From assembly GCF_030693625.1 (NCBI RefSeq), contig NZ_JAUYAF010000058.1, forward strand, positions 1 through 60,161: DNA of 60,161 bases, read 5' to 3'. Within the stretch, counting starts at the first letter, position 1, and the number at the start of each line of letters is the position of its first letter. Both the position numbers and the translations under genes were made by a program. A model generated the notes under the pieces. That model was given only the letters and a program-made list of their open reading frames with translations. It ran no database searches and was not told the origin of the DNA. This stretch comes from Phenylobacterium sp. (GTDB lineage Bacteria; Pseudomonadota; Alphaproteobacteria; Caulobacterales; Caulobacteraceae). Positions 18,706 through 26,624 of this stretch are shown here, piece by piece.

Positions 18706-19749
18706 ATGGCATCGGTGGCGTTGTTTGAACAGTCCCGCGCGGGACGCGTGCGTACGGAAGTCGTGGCGAGCCGCGGCGACGCCAGGGCGTGGTCTTTGAC
18801 CGCCCAGACGATCAAGAACCGCTTCTTTCAATGGGCCTTCGACCGCGGCATAGCCCGCGAGGTTCATCTGGTGGAGGGCGGCGGCGAGCGCTTGCGGCGG
18901 TCGGTCGAGCGCCTGCGCCGCGCCTATCTGCGCCACGACCGGCCGGTCGGCCCGTTGGCCCGGGTCGAGGCCGAGGCCTGGAGCGGGCCGCCTTCACCGC
19001 CCTCGCCGGCCCCCATCGCGGCGACCTGGTTCCGACCCTCCAAGGGAGAGGACCGCGGCTTCGTCTTCTACGTGCATGGCGGATCCTTCGTCTGCGAGAA
19101 GAGCCCCCGGGTCACCCGCATGATCGCCAAGCTGGCCGCCGCGGCCGGCGCCAGGGTGTTCTCCCCCGACTATCGACTGGCGCCCGAGCATCCATGCCCC
19201 GCCGCCATTGAGGACGTCGTGGCCGCCTGGGACTGGCTGGCGGCGACCTATCCTGATGAACCGCTGATCGCGGTGGCGGAGTCCTCCGGCGCGGCGATCC
19301 TGCTGGCGGCCCTGTGCCAGGTGCGCGACCAGGGCGGTCGTCTGCCGGAAGGGGTGCTGCTGTTCTCGCCCTGGGTGGACCTGTCGCTGCAGAGTTGGTC
19401 GGTGACGGCGGCCTCGCTGGCGGGGTCCACGCCCTACAGCATGGCCTCGCTTGGCGTGATGAGTCGCCTTTACCTGCAGGGACGACCCGCCACCCATCCG
19501 GTGGCCTCGCCCATCTTCGGCGACCTCTCGGGCCTGCCGCCAATCCTGGTGCACGCCAGCCAGACCGACATCGTCTTCGATGACGCCAAACGCCTGGCCG
19601 ACGCCGTCGAGGCCACGGGCGGTGAACTGACCCTGCGGGTGTGGCGCGGCCAGACCCACGTGTGGGAGCGCACCGAGAGCGCAGAGGCCCGCCAGTCCCT
19701 GGAGCTGGCGGCCGCCTTCATCGAGGCCCACGTGAGCGCCGCGGCATAG
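18706..19749 (+). CDS. Alpha/beta hydrolase of the hormone-sensitive-lipase family (esterase)
   Basis: 347 residues from ATG 18706. The HSL-type oxyanion motif YVHGGSFVCEK (about 122-132), the strand FSPDYRLAPEHPCPAA, the nucleophile elbow AESSGAA (serine of G-x-S-x-G-like elbow with Ala in first position) and a late Asp/His pair (ASQTDIVFDD, GQTHVWER) give a complete catalytic triad. It should hydrolyse short-chain esters. In-frame TTG 18685 and GTG 18697 are possible alternative starts, and none has a strong SD. A hairpin follows 10 bases after the stop. Confidence 0.87.
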   Translation: MASVALFEQSRAGRVRTEVVASRGDARAWSLTAQTIKNRFFQWAFDRGIAREVHLVEGGGERLRRSVERLRRAYLRHDRPVGPLARVEAEAWSGPPSPPSPAPIAATWFRPSKGEDRGFVFYVHGGSFVCEKSPRVTRMIAKLAAAAGARVFSPDYRLAPEHPCPAAIEDVVAAWDWLAATYPDEPLIAVAESSGAAILLAALCQVRDQGGRLPEGVLLFSPWVDLSLQSWSVTAASLAGSTPYSMASLGVMSRLYLQGRPATHPVASPIFGDLSGLPPILVHASQTDIVFDDAKRLADAVEATGGELTLRVWRGQTHVWERTESAEARQSLELAAAFIEAHVSAAA

Positions 19750-20149
19750 TCCATAGCAAGAGGGCGACACGTCGGTCGCCCGACATGCCGCCCTCTCATC
19801 CAGATCCCTTGCGGGAGCTGCGCTTCTAAGGTCAGTCGCCGCGTCGGTTTGCAGGTCGCCCTGCGCCGCTTCGCCTTCGACCGGTGTCGCCCGGGCTGGT
19901 TGCTGACAGGTCGCCCCGTCAGCCCCTTGCCTGGAACCTCCTGCCCGCCTGGTGGTCCGGTTTCCCGGGCCGCCCGCGCCGCAGTCCCTCTCGGCCTCAT
20001 GAGGGTCCGCCCATCGCGCCAAACCCGCAAGCGCCGTTTGGCCGCCACCGGTGGGTCAGCGGTGCATAAACGGTGCGTGACGGGTGGACGGCGGCTCGCA
20101 ACCCGCATCGCCCTAAGGCGCACGAACTATCCACCGCTTTGTGAGGGGG
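19750..20149. other. 400-base gene-free stretch with serial TCGC-loop hairpins
   Basis: No convincing coding sequence on either strand. Its first 170 bases hold four small hairpins, each closed by GG/CC around a loop ending TCGC: 19771-19784, 19851-19864, 19881-19894 and 19903-19922. Farther on, CGCC-CTAA-GGCG (20109-20120) is another short hairpin. I find no tRNA, RNase P, SRP or tmRNA signature. It lies between two genes that converge on it, so a terminator array or a structured RNA are the options. Confidence 0.45.
19759..19796 (+). terminator. Terminator-like hairpin after the esterase gene
   Basis: Arms 19759-19775 and 19780-19796 pair over 17 positions with two mismatches around a TCGC loop, beginning 10 bases past the esterase stop. 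A few pyrimidines but no real T-run follow. Confidence 0.55.
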
Positions 20150-20548
20150 TCAGACCTCGACGACCTGTTTGCCGACCGGGGCCAGGGAGATCAGGGCCAG
20201 TTTCACGTGCTGCAGGGCGAAGGGGATGCCGATGATGGTGACCGCCAGGCCAAAGGCCATGATCAGGTGGCTGAGCGCCAGATACCAGCCCCCCAGGACG
20301 AACCAGACCACGTTCATCACGAAGCCCAGCGGACCAGTGCCCAGATCCTCGCGGCCGGTGTGCAGGTCGCGTGACACCACCTGGCGCCCGAACGGCCAGG
20401 CGCTGAATCCGGCGATGCGGAAGGCTGCGAACGCCCAGGGCAGGCCGACGATGGTGATGGCCAGCAACACCCCAGACAGCAGCCACAGCAAGCCTGCGAC
20501 GAACCCGCCCAGCACGAACCAGAGGATGTTGAGGAGCAGGCGCAACAT
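20150..20548 (-). CDS. YccF-family inner membrane protein
   Basis: 132 residues with two internal repeats of the YccF domain: LLNILWFVLGGFVAGLLWLL with GLPWAFAAFRIAGFSAWPFG, and NVVWFVLGGWYLALSHLI with GIPFALQHVKLALISLAPVG. Four hydrophobic segments are expected. The function of the family is unknown. The start codon overlaps the rnd stop (ATGA), so it is translationally coupled to RNase D. Confidence 0.88.
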   Translation of the reverse strand: MLRLLLNILWFVLGGFVAGLLWLLSGVLLAITIVGLPWAFAAFRIAGFSAWPFGRQVVSRDLHTGREDLGTGPLGFVMNVVWFVLGGWYLALSHLIMAFGLAVTIIGIPFALQHVKLALISLAPVGKQVVEV

Positions 20549-21726
20549 CACTCCGCCGCGTTCGCCTTAGGCGCGCGTCGCACCTCGACCACCCGCACGC
20601 GCGTGCCGTCCAGCACCAGGGCCAGTTCGCCGCGCTTCAGCTTCAGGGCGTCCTCGCCGAACGCCTCGCGGCGCCAGCCCACCAGGGCCGGGGTCTTGGC
20701 GTTGTCGTCATTGGCGATCTGCTCCAGGTCCGAGACCGTGGCGATCAGCTTGGACGCCACGCCGGAATCCTCGGCTCGCGCCTTGAGCAGCACCTTCAGC
20801 AGCTCCACCACTGCGCCCGCGGCCGGCGAGGCGGCGATCTTGCTGCGCTCGATGACCGGCGCGTAGGCGTCGGGGTCCTTGAGAGCTTCCTTGATGGCGT
20901 CCAGCAGGTCGGGTCCGAACCGCGAGCCCGAGAACCCCTTCGGAACCGACCGCAGGCGATCGACCGCGGCGGCGTCGGTGGGCGCCTGGGTCGCCAACTC
21001 GTCGATGGCCTCGTCCTTCAGGATGCGGCCGCGCGGCTGGTCACGCTGCTGGGCGGTGCGTTCGCGCCAGGCGGCGACGGCCTTGTAGACCGCGAGATAT
21101 TTCGACGTATGCCGGCGCGGCTTGAGCCGCTTCCAGGCGTTCTCCGGCTCCACGTCGTAGACGGCGGGATCGCAGAGGTTCTGCATCTCGTCGTGCACCC
21201 AGCCCAATCGGCCTTCTTTTTCCAACCGCGCCTTCAGCATCGGATAGAGGGCCGCCAGGTGGGTCACGTCGGCCAGCGCATAGGTCAGTTGGGCCTCGGA
21301 AAGCGGCCGCCGGGCCCAGTCGGTGAAGCGGCTGGACTTGTCCAACTCGATCTTCAGCATCTGGCGCACAAGGGCGTCATAGGCGATCTGCTCGCCATAG
21401 CCGGCCGCCATCCCCGCCACCTGGGTGTCGAAGAGAGGCTTGGGCATCGCCTTGAGATTGTTGAAGATTTCAACATCCTGACGGGCGGCGTGGAACACCT
21501 TCTCGATGCTCTCGTCGCGCAGAATCTCCAGGAACGGCTCGAGGTCCAGGCCCTCGGCCAGGGGATCGATAACGCACTCGGCGTTGGGGGCGGCGGCCTG
21601 GATCAGACAGAGCTTGGGCCAGTAGGTCGTCTCGCGCATGAACTCGGTGTCCACGGCGACGAAAGGCTGGCCTTTGATTTTGTCACAGTACGCCGCCAGT
21701 TCGGCGGTGGTTGTAATCGGCGTCAT
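20548..21726 (-). CDS. rnd: Ribonuclease D
   Basis: 392 residues. DEDDy 3'-5' exoribonuclease trimming tRNA and other stable RNA ends. The exonuclease motifs are in order: [10 protein letters not shown] (Exo I, about 24-33), [13 protein letters not shown] (Exo II) and [14 protein letters not shown] (Exo III with Tyr). An HRDC region follows ([25 protein letters not shown]). The start is ATG 21726. A possible promoter lies immediately upstream, TTGCAG (21763-21758) and TATAGC (21738-21733) with 19-base spacing, which would put the transcript start at or near the ATG. Confidence 0.94.
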   Translation of the reverse strand: MTPITTTAELAAYCDKIKGQPFVAVDTEFMRETTYWPKLCLIQAAAPNAECVIDPLAEGLDLEPFLEILRDESIEKVFHAARQDVEIFNNLKAMPKPLFDTQVAGMAAGYGEQIAYDALVRQMLKIELDKSSRFTDWARRPLSEAQLTYALADVTHLAALYPMLKARLEKEGRLGWVHDEMQNLCDPAVYDVEPENAWKRLKPRRHTSKYLAVYKAVAAWRERTAQQRDQPRGRILKDEAIDELATQAPTDAAAVDRLRSVPKGFSGSRFGPDLLDAIKEALKDPDAYAPVIERSKIAASPAAGAVVELLKVLLKARAEDSGVASKLIATVSDLEQIANDDNAKTPALVGWRREAFGEDALKLKRGELALVLDGTRVRVVEVRRAPKANAAE

Positions 21727-21732
21727 CAATTA

Positions 21733-21763
21733 GCTATAGCCCCGCGCACGCCCGAGTCTGCAA
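21733..21763 (-). promoter_or_regulatory. Candidate sigma-70 promoter of rnd, possibly leaderless
   Basis: On the minus strand, TTGCAG at 21763-21758 and TATAGC at 21738-21733 are 19 bases apart; the rnd ATG begins 6 bases beyond the -10 element. The short distance implies little or no 5' leader. The spacing is suboptimal, so this is tentative. Confidence 0.35.
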
Positions 21764-21797
21764 CCCCGGCGGCGAATTTCTTGAGGCCTATTTCTCC

Positions 21798-22823
21798 ATG
21801 ACCGACCGTCCGAACGGCCTCACCTATGCTCAAGCCGGTGTCGACATCGACGCGGGCAACGCCCTGATCGAAGCCATCAAGCCCCTGGCCAAGGCCACCC
21901 GCCGCCCCGGCGCGGACGCGGCGCTCGGTGGGTTCGGGGCCCTCTTCGACCTGAAGGCCGCCGGCTACGCCGATCCTTTGCTGGTCTCCACCACCGATGG
22001 TGTCGGCACCAAGCTCAAGGTAGCCATCGACACCGGCATGCACGACACCGTCGGCATCGATCTGGTGGCCATGTGCGTCAACGACCTCCTGGCCCAGGGC
22101 GCCGAGCCCCTGCTGTTCCTGGACTACTTCGCCACCGGCAAGCTCAACGTCGAGGAAGCCACCCGCGTCGTCGGCGGCATCGCCGAGGGCTGCCGCCAGG
22201 CCGGCGCGGCCCTGGTGGGCGGTGAGACCGCCGAAATGCCGGGCATGTACCGCGAGGGCGACTATGACCTGGCCGGCTTCTCCGTCGGCGCGGTTGAGCG
22301 TGGCGCGGTGCTGCCGCGCCTGGACGACCAGCGGGCCGGCGACCTGATCATCGGCCTCGGGTCCAGCGGTCCGCACTCCAACGGCTACTCCCTGGTCCGC
22401 CGCATCGTCGAGCGCTCGGGCCTGGCCTGGGCCGACCCGGCGCCCTTCGCCGAGGGGCAGACCTTGGCTCAGGCATTGATGGCCCCGACCCGCATCTACA
22501 TCAAGAGCGTCCTGCCTCAGATCAAGGCCGGCCTCGTTAAGGGATGCGCCCACATCACCGGCGGCGGGCTCATCGAGAATCCGCCCCGCGCCGTCGCCGA
22601 GGGCCTGACGGCCAATTTCGACTGGAACGCCTGGACCCTGCCCCCGGTGTTCGCCTGGATGCAGCAGGTGGGTGGCGTGTCGGACCACGAACTGCGCCGC
22701 ACCTTCAACTGTGGCGTGGGCCTGATCCTGATCGTGGCGCCCGGCGACGCGCCCGCCGTGCTGGAAGCCCTGCTGGCGGCCGGCGAGGACGCCTTCGTGT
22801 GCGGGCAGCTCGCCGCCGCATAG
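21798..22823 (+). CDS. purM: Phosphoribosylformylglycinamidine cyclo-ligase (AIR synthetase)
   Basis: 341 residues. Fifth step of IMP synthesis: ATP-dependent ring closure of FGAM to AIR. The family marks are [19 protein letters not shown] at the N-terminus, [17 protein letters not shown] (about 63-79), [38 protein letters not shown] and [19 protein letters not shown] lies about 10 bases before the ATG. It is divergent from rnd. purN, which often follows purM, is absent here. Confidence 0.97.
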   Translation: MTDRPNGLTYAQAGVDIDAGNALIEAIKPLAKATRRPGADAALGGFGALFDLKAAGYADPLLVSTTDGVGTKLKVAIDTGMHDTVGIDLVAMCVNDLLAQGAEPLLFLDYFATGKLNVEEATRVVGGIAEGCRQAGAALVGGETAEMPGMYREGDYDLAGFSVGAVERGAVLPRLDDQRAGDLIIGLGSSGPHSNGYSLVRRIVERSGLAWADPAPFAEGQTLAQALMAPTRIYIKSVLPQIKAGLVKGCAHITGGGLIENPPRAVAEGLTANFDWNAWTLPPVFAWMQQVGGVSDHELRRTFNCGVGLILIVAPGDAPAVLEALLAAGEDAFVCGQLAAA

Positions 22824-22866
22824 CGCCCATCTTCGGCCACACAACCGCCGGATCAAGGCCAAGCTA

Positions 22867-22891
22867 CCGAAAATAAAGGAAGTTTTTTCGG
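22867..22891. promoter_or_regulatory. AT-rich hairpin between purM and a small ORF
   Basis: CCGAAAA (22867-22873) and TTTTCGG (22885-22891) form a 7-bp stem with an 11-base purine-rich loop in an unusually AT-rich patch. Reading plus it has T residues in the right arm and could act as a purM terminator or as a leader element of the downstream 62-codon ORF. Confidence 0.4.
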
Positions 22892-22937
22892 AACGGCCCT
22901 TCGCCTCGCGCCTTTTCCACCTGGAATTGAGGATGCG

Positions 22938-23126
22938 ATGACCCGGGAGCAACAGATCGAGCAGGAGGCGCGCGACCTCTGGAAGGCCATGAAGGAAGGG
23001 TCCCCACCCTGTGGCCTGCACGGATCAGACTTGATCGACGCCCTGGTGAGGGGATCGGAGGCGCCCCCCTACGAACGCCTCCACTCGCCCTTCCTCCGCG
23101 ACAGCCAGATCCGCCGCCCGCGCTAG
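22938..23126 (+). CDS. Small conserved-looking hypothetical protein
   Basis: 62 residues, hydrophilic: MTREQQIEQEARDLWKAMKE then a Cys/His segment (PPCGLHGSDLIDALVRG). A clear GAGGA lies about 8 bases before the ATG, which supports translation despite the short length. It occupies the place after purM. The stop overlaps the convergent enoyl-CoA hydratase stop by 4 bases. No function can be assigned. Confidence 0.6.
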   Translation: MTREQQIEQEARDLWKAMKEGSPPCGLHGSDLIDALVRGSEAPPYERLHSPFLRDSQIRRPR

Positions 23127-23902
23127 AGACCTCGGAAGTTGGGCGTCCGCTTCTGGTTGAAGGACGCCACGCCCTCCCGGCGATCCTGCGTGGTGAAGAG
23201 CTGGTTGTAAGCGTCGAGCTCAAGAGCCATCGCCTCATCCAGCGGCAGCACCGCCCCTCCCCGCACCACCCGCTTCAGCGCCCGCACCGAGAGCGGCGCC
23301 TTGGACGCGATGAGGTCGGCGCGCTCGAGAACCCTCGGCAGAAGATCCTCCGCCCCGCACACCCGATTGACGATCCCGATCGCCAGGGCCTCGGCCGCAT
23401 CGATGGGCGCGCCCGACATCAACAGCTCCGACGCCCGCCTTTCCCCGACCGCCCGGGTCAGCAGCTGGGTGCCGCCCAGGCCGGGAATGATCCCAAGCCC
23501 CGCCTCCGGCAAACCGATCCGCGCGGTCTCCGAAGCCCAGGCGAAATCGCAGGCCAGGGCCATCTCCGCCCCGCCGCCCATGGCCGCGCCGTTCACCGCC
23601 GCGATCACCGGGAAGGGACAGGCCAGCTGGGCGCGGATCATGTCCTCGAACAGTCGATGCTGCTCGGACCAGGCCGCGTCGGACATGCCGTCGCGTTCCT
23701 TCAGGTCGGCGCCAGCGCAGAAGAACCGCCCCGCCCCGGTCAGGACCACGGCGCGCACCTGTTCGTCGTCGGCGATCCGCATCCACAGGGCCAGCAGTTC
23801 GCGCCCCATGGCGGTGTTCAGGGAATTGGCGGCCTCAGGTCGCGACAGGGTGACGACCAGCAGGCCGGGGCCCGTCTCCTCGACGGCGATGGTCTGGTTC
23901 AT
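23123..23902 (-). CDS. Enoyl-CoA hydratase/isomerase family protein
   Basis: 259 residues, standard crotonase length. The oxyanion segments are GRFFCAGADLKERDGM and AAVNGAAMGGGAEMALACD, and the hydratase glutamates are placed in LPEAGLGIIPGLGGTQLLTR. Members of this group include 3-methylglutaconyl-CoA hydratase-like and general enoyl-CoA hydratases; I cannot distinguish. ATG 23902 overlaps the CoA-transferase stop by 4 bases. The frame continues far upstream through that gene, but this is a shadow. Confidence 0.88.
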   Translation of the reverse strand: MNQTIAVEETGPGLLVVTLSRPEAANSLNTAMGRELLALWMRIADDEQVRAVVLTGAGRFFCAGADLKERDGMSDAAWSEQHRLFEDMIRAQLACPFPVIAAVNGAAMGGGAEMALACDFAWASETARIGLPEAGLGIIPGLGGTQLLTRAVGERRASELLMSGAPIDAAEALAIGIVNRVCGAEDLLPRVLERADLIASKAPLSVRALKRVVRGGAVLPLDEAMALELDAYNQLFTTQDRREGVASFNQKRTPNFRGL

Positions 23903-25122
23903 TTGCTCTCCGGTCCGGCGATGATCTTGGCGTCGTGCAGCCTGGCGATCTCGACCCCGGACATGTCCAGGAGTTCCGCCAGCACCTCGTCGGTATGCTG
24001 GCCCAGCTTCGGCGCAGGACGCACGTCGCCGCGGTCGTCCTGGGGAATGGTGGCCATGGCGCCCGGCGCCGGATAGTTCAGCCCGCTCGGGTGGCGCACA
24101 TCCTGGAACACCGGGTTGGCCTTGAAGAGACGCGGGTCCTCCAGCGCCGCCTCCAGGGTCTGGTAGGCGCCCCAGGTCACCCCGCCGGCGTCGAAGGCCG
24201 GGGTCAGCTCGGCGGCGGTCCTGGCCGCGAACGCCCGCTCGAACAGCGGATAGAGCCGCGCGCGGTGGGTGAACCTCAAGCCCTCGTCGGTGGCGAAGGA
24301 GACACCCAGCTCGGCCTCGACGGCGGCGGCCTCGGCGACGATCCCGAGCGTCTCCAGGGCCTTGCTCCACTGCTTGGGCGTGATCGCCAGCAGCATCAGC
24401 TTCTGGCCGTCCTTGGTGGTGAAGTCGCGACCGAAGGCGCCGTAGATGTCGTTGCCCATGCGCGGCCGCTGGTGGCCCGCCAGCAGGGTCTCTGCGGTGA
24501 ATCCCAGATTGGCCATGGTCGCCGCCCCGATGTCCGACAGCGGCGCGCGGATCTCCCGCCCCCCCTGGCCGCGCATCCGCGCCAGCAAGGCTGAGACCAG
24601 GGCGAAGGCGCAATAGGCTCCGGTCAGCAGGTCCCAGGCCGCCAGGACATGATTCACCGGCCGATCGTCGCCCACCGGCCCGGTCATCAACGGCAGGCCG
24701 AGCGCCGAGTTGATCGTGTAGTCCATGCCCTGGGAGCCGTCGGCCCAGCCCATCACCCGAACGCAGATCAGATCGGCCCGGATGGCGCTGAGCTTTTCGT
24801 AAGAAAGGAAGCCGTCCACCGGGAAGTTGGTGACGAACAGCCCGCCGTCCTCGCCCGGCGCGGCAGCCAGCCGCTGGGCCAACTCCCGGCCCTCGGGGCG
24901 GGCCAGGTCCAGGGCCACCGACTTCTTGCCCTTGTTCAGCCCCTCCCAATAGAGGCTGTCGCCCCCCTCGGAGAGCGGCCAGCGCCGAAAGTCGGGCCCG
25001 CCGCCGATATTGTCGAAGCGGATCACCTGGGCGCCCATCTGGGCCAGGTAAAGCCCACAGGTCGGCCCCGCCACGAAGGCCGAGCCCTCGACGACGCGAA
25101 GGCCTTTCAGCAGGTCATACAT
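23899..25122 (-). CDS. Family III CoA-transferase, 2-methylfumaryl-CoA isomerase-like
   Basis: 407 residues of the CaiB/BaiF family. The N-terminus (LRVVEGSAFVAGPTCGLYLA), the segment LNKGKKSVALDL, TNFPVDGFLSYEKL, MTGPVGDDRPVNHVLAAWD, GNDIYGAFGRDF and the C-terminus LGQHTDEVLAELL closely resemble, from memory, mesaconyl-CoA C1-C4 transferase (2-methylfumaryl-CoA isomerase, Mct) of the 3-hydroxypropionate bi-cycle. The catalytic aspartate is D164 in AAWDLLTG. If so, it moves CoA within a C5 dicarboxylate. Neighbours are an acyl-CoA dehydrogenase and an enoyl-CoA hydratase. Generic formyl-CoA- or carnitine-type transferase is the alternative. Confidence 0.78.
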   Translation of the reverse strand: MYDLLKGLRVVEGSAFVAGPTCGLYLAQMGAQVIRFDNIGGGPDFRRWPLSEGGDSLYWEGLNKGKKSVALDLARPEGRELAQRLAAAPGEDGGLFVTNFPVDGFLSYEKLSAIRADLICVRVMGWADGSQGMDYTINSALGLPLMTGPVGDDRPVNHVLAAWDLLTGAYCAFALVSALLARMRGQGGREIRAPLSDIGAATMANLGFTAETLLAGHQRPRMGNDIYGAFGRDFTTKDGQKLMLLAITPKQWSKALETLGIVAEAAAVEAELGVSFATDEGLRFTHRARLYPLFERAFAARTAAELTPAFDAGGVTWGAYQTLEAALEDPRLFKANPVFQDVRHPSGLNYPAPGAMATIPQDDRGDVRPAPKLGQHTDEVLAELLDMSGVEIARLHDAKIIAGPESK

Positions 25123-25149
25123 TCAGTGCTCCTGGCCGGAGGCCGAAGG

Positions 25150-25252
25150 GATATTGAACCACGAACCTCACGAACCCACTCAAACGCTTTCCGGGAAGGC
25201 TCGGCCAGCTCCGCCCGTTCGTGTGGGGTCGTGAGGTTCGTGGTTCAATATC
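25150..25252. repeat. Long inverted repeat (28-bp arms) in acyl-CoA operon
   Basis: Arms 25150-25177 and 25225-25252 are inverted copies with a single mismatch, around a 47-base spacer. The arms read GATATTGAACCACGAACCTC onward. It fills most of the 171-base gap between the acyl-CoA dehydrogenase and CoA-transferase genes. It could be a REP/BIME-like mobile palindrome, a terminator-like barrier or a processing site. Confidence 0.8.
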
Positions 25253-25293
25253 TTGATAGCTCCGCGGTCCGATCGTCTAAGGCCTTCGCCGGG

Positions 25294-26457
25294 TCAGAAA
25301 CTCTTTGGCATGCCGAGCACGTGGGTGCCCACGTGGCTCAGGATCAGGTTCGTGGAAATCGGCGCCACCTGGTAGAGCCGCGTCTCGCGGAACTTGCGCT
25401 CGATGTCGTACTCCTCGGCGAAGCCGAAGCCGCCGTGGGTCTGCAGGCAGGTGTCGGCGGCGAACCAGGAGGCCTCGGAGGCGACAAGCTTCGCCATATT
25501 GGCCTCGGTCCCGCAGGGCTCGCTGGCGTCGAACATCATCGCGGCCTTGTCCACCATCAGAGAGGCCGCGGTCATCTGGACGTAGGCCCGGGCGATGGGG
25601 AACTGCACCCCCTGGTTCTGGCCGATGGGCCGTCCGAACACCTCCCGCTCGGTAGCATAGGCGCTGGCCCGGTCGATGAAGAACTTGGCGTCGCCGATGC
25701 ACTCGGCAGCGATCAGGATCCGCTCGGCGTTCATGCCGTCCAGAATGTAGCCAAAGCCCTTGCCCTCCTCACCGATCAGGTTGGCGGCGGGCACTTCCAG
25801 ATTGTCGAAGAACAGCTCGGTGGTGGCGTGGTTCAGCATGGTGCGGACCGGGTTGATGGTCAGGCCGCGCCCGACCGCCTCGCGCATGTCCACCAGCAGG
25901 ACGCTCATCCCGGCCGTCGGCTTGGCGGCATCTTCCCGCGCGGTGGTCCGGCACAACAGGATCATCAGATCGGAATGCTCGGCGCGGCTGATCCACAGCT
26001 TCTGGCCAGTAACGAAATAGCTGTCCCCCTCACGCCGAGCGAAGGTCGAGATGCGGGTGGTGTCGGTGCCCGCGGTGGGCTCGGTCACCCCGAAGGCCTG
26101 CAGGCGCAGGTCCCCGCTGGCGATCTTCGGCAGATAGGCCTGCTTCTGCGCCTCGCTCCCGTGCCGCAGCAGGGCGCCCATGGTGTACATCTGGGCGTGA
26201 CAGGCGCCCCCGTTGCAGCCCGAACGGTGGATCTCCTCCAGCACCGCCGTGGCCGCCGCCAGGCCCAGCCCGGACCCGCCATAGGCCTCGGGGATCAGCA
26301 CCGACAGGAAGCCGGCCTCCGTCAGGGCCGTCACGAACTCGGTGGGATAGATGCGGTCGCGGTCCAGCGCCCGCCAATAGGCTCCCGGGAACTGGGCGCA
26401 GAGGCGGCGCACCGCCTCGCGGATCTCGGGGAAGGTCTCACCCGCTGCTGCGCCCAC
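25294..26457 (-). CDS. Acyl-CoA dehydrogenase with isovaleryl-type active site
   Basis: 387 residues from GTG 26457, which follows GGGAGGG at 7-base spacing; the longer open frame (to 26583) is rejected. FAD/substrate motifs are AFGVTEPTAGTDTTR and QTHGGFGFAEEYDIERKFRE. The usual catalytic E-G-T near the C-terminus is replaced by VAPIST (364-369). A glutamate instead sits in helix G, GMNAERILIA (E245), as in isovaleryl-CoA and long-chain dehydrogenases. A branched or bulky acyl-CoA is therefore likely. It heads the operon with the CoA-transferase and hydratase, separated by a long palindrome. Confidence 0.85.
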   Translation of the reverse strand: MGAAAGETFPEIREAVRRLCAQFPGAYWRALDRDRIYPTEFVTALTEAGFLSVLIPEAYGGSGLGLAAATAVLEEIHRSGCNGGACHAQMYTMGALLRHGSEAQKQAYLPKIASGDLRLQAFGVTEPTAGTDTTRISTFARREGDSYFVTGQKLWISRAEHSDLMILLCRTTAREDAAKPTAGMSVLLVDMREAVGRGLTINPVRTMLNHATTELFFDNLEVPAANLIGEEGKGFGYILDGMNAERILIAAECIGDAKFFIDRASAYATEREVFGRPIGQNQGVQFPIARAYVQMTAASLMVDKAAMMFDASEPCGTEANMAKLVASEASWFAADTCLQTHGGFGFAEEYDIERKFRETRLYQVAPISTNLILSHVGTHVLGMPKSF

Positions 26458-26531
26458 GAAAAAACCCTCCCTGCGACCAGCCTTGGCTAGCGCATGGAGG
26501 GCTCCTTGGAAACGGTGACGCGGCGTCCGGC

Positions 26532-26580
26532 GAGTGGGATGAGGAAAAGTGGGAACCGGTTTTCCGCCCGCATCCCGCTC
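26532..26580. repeat. Palindromic intergenic repeat upstream of the acyl-CoA operon
   Basis: Imperfect palindrome: GAGTGGGATG at the left, CATCCCGCTC at the right, with GGAAAA and TTTTCC inside around AACCGG. From memory the string GGAAAAGTGGGAACCGGTTTTCC recurs in alphaproteobacterial intergenic DNA. It lies between ndk and the acyl-CoA dehydrogenase start. Confidence 0.65.
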
Positions 26581-26592
26581 CACTCAAACCTG

Positions 26593-26609
26593 GATCACCC
26601 AGGGTGATC
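26593..26609. terminator. Compact palindrome downstream of ndk
   Basis: GATCACCC-A-GGGTGATC, a perfect 8-bp inverted repeat with a 1-base centre, 15 bases after the ndk stop. No U-tract. The short loop suits a protein-binding palindrome better than a hairpin, so the terminator label is only positional. Confidence 0.35.
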
Positions 26610-26624
26610 TAGACGCCAGGCCGC

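Noticed and set aside
19750..20149. tmRNA, RNase P RNA or SRP RNA
   Set aside because: No tag-peptide frame, no conserved RNase P core strings and no SRP tetraloop motif on either strand.
19641..20235. Short plus-strand frames in the 19.75-20.15 kb gap
   Set aside because: Pro/Arg-rich, inconsistent frames; hairpins explain the region better.
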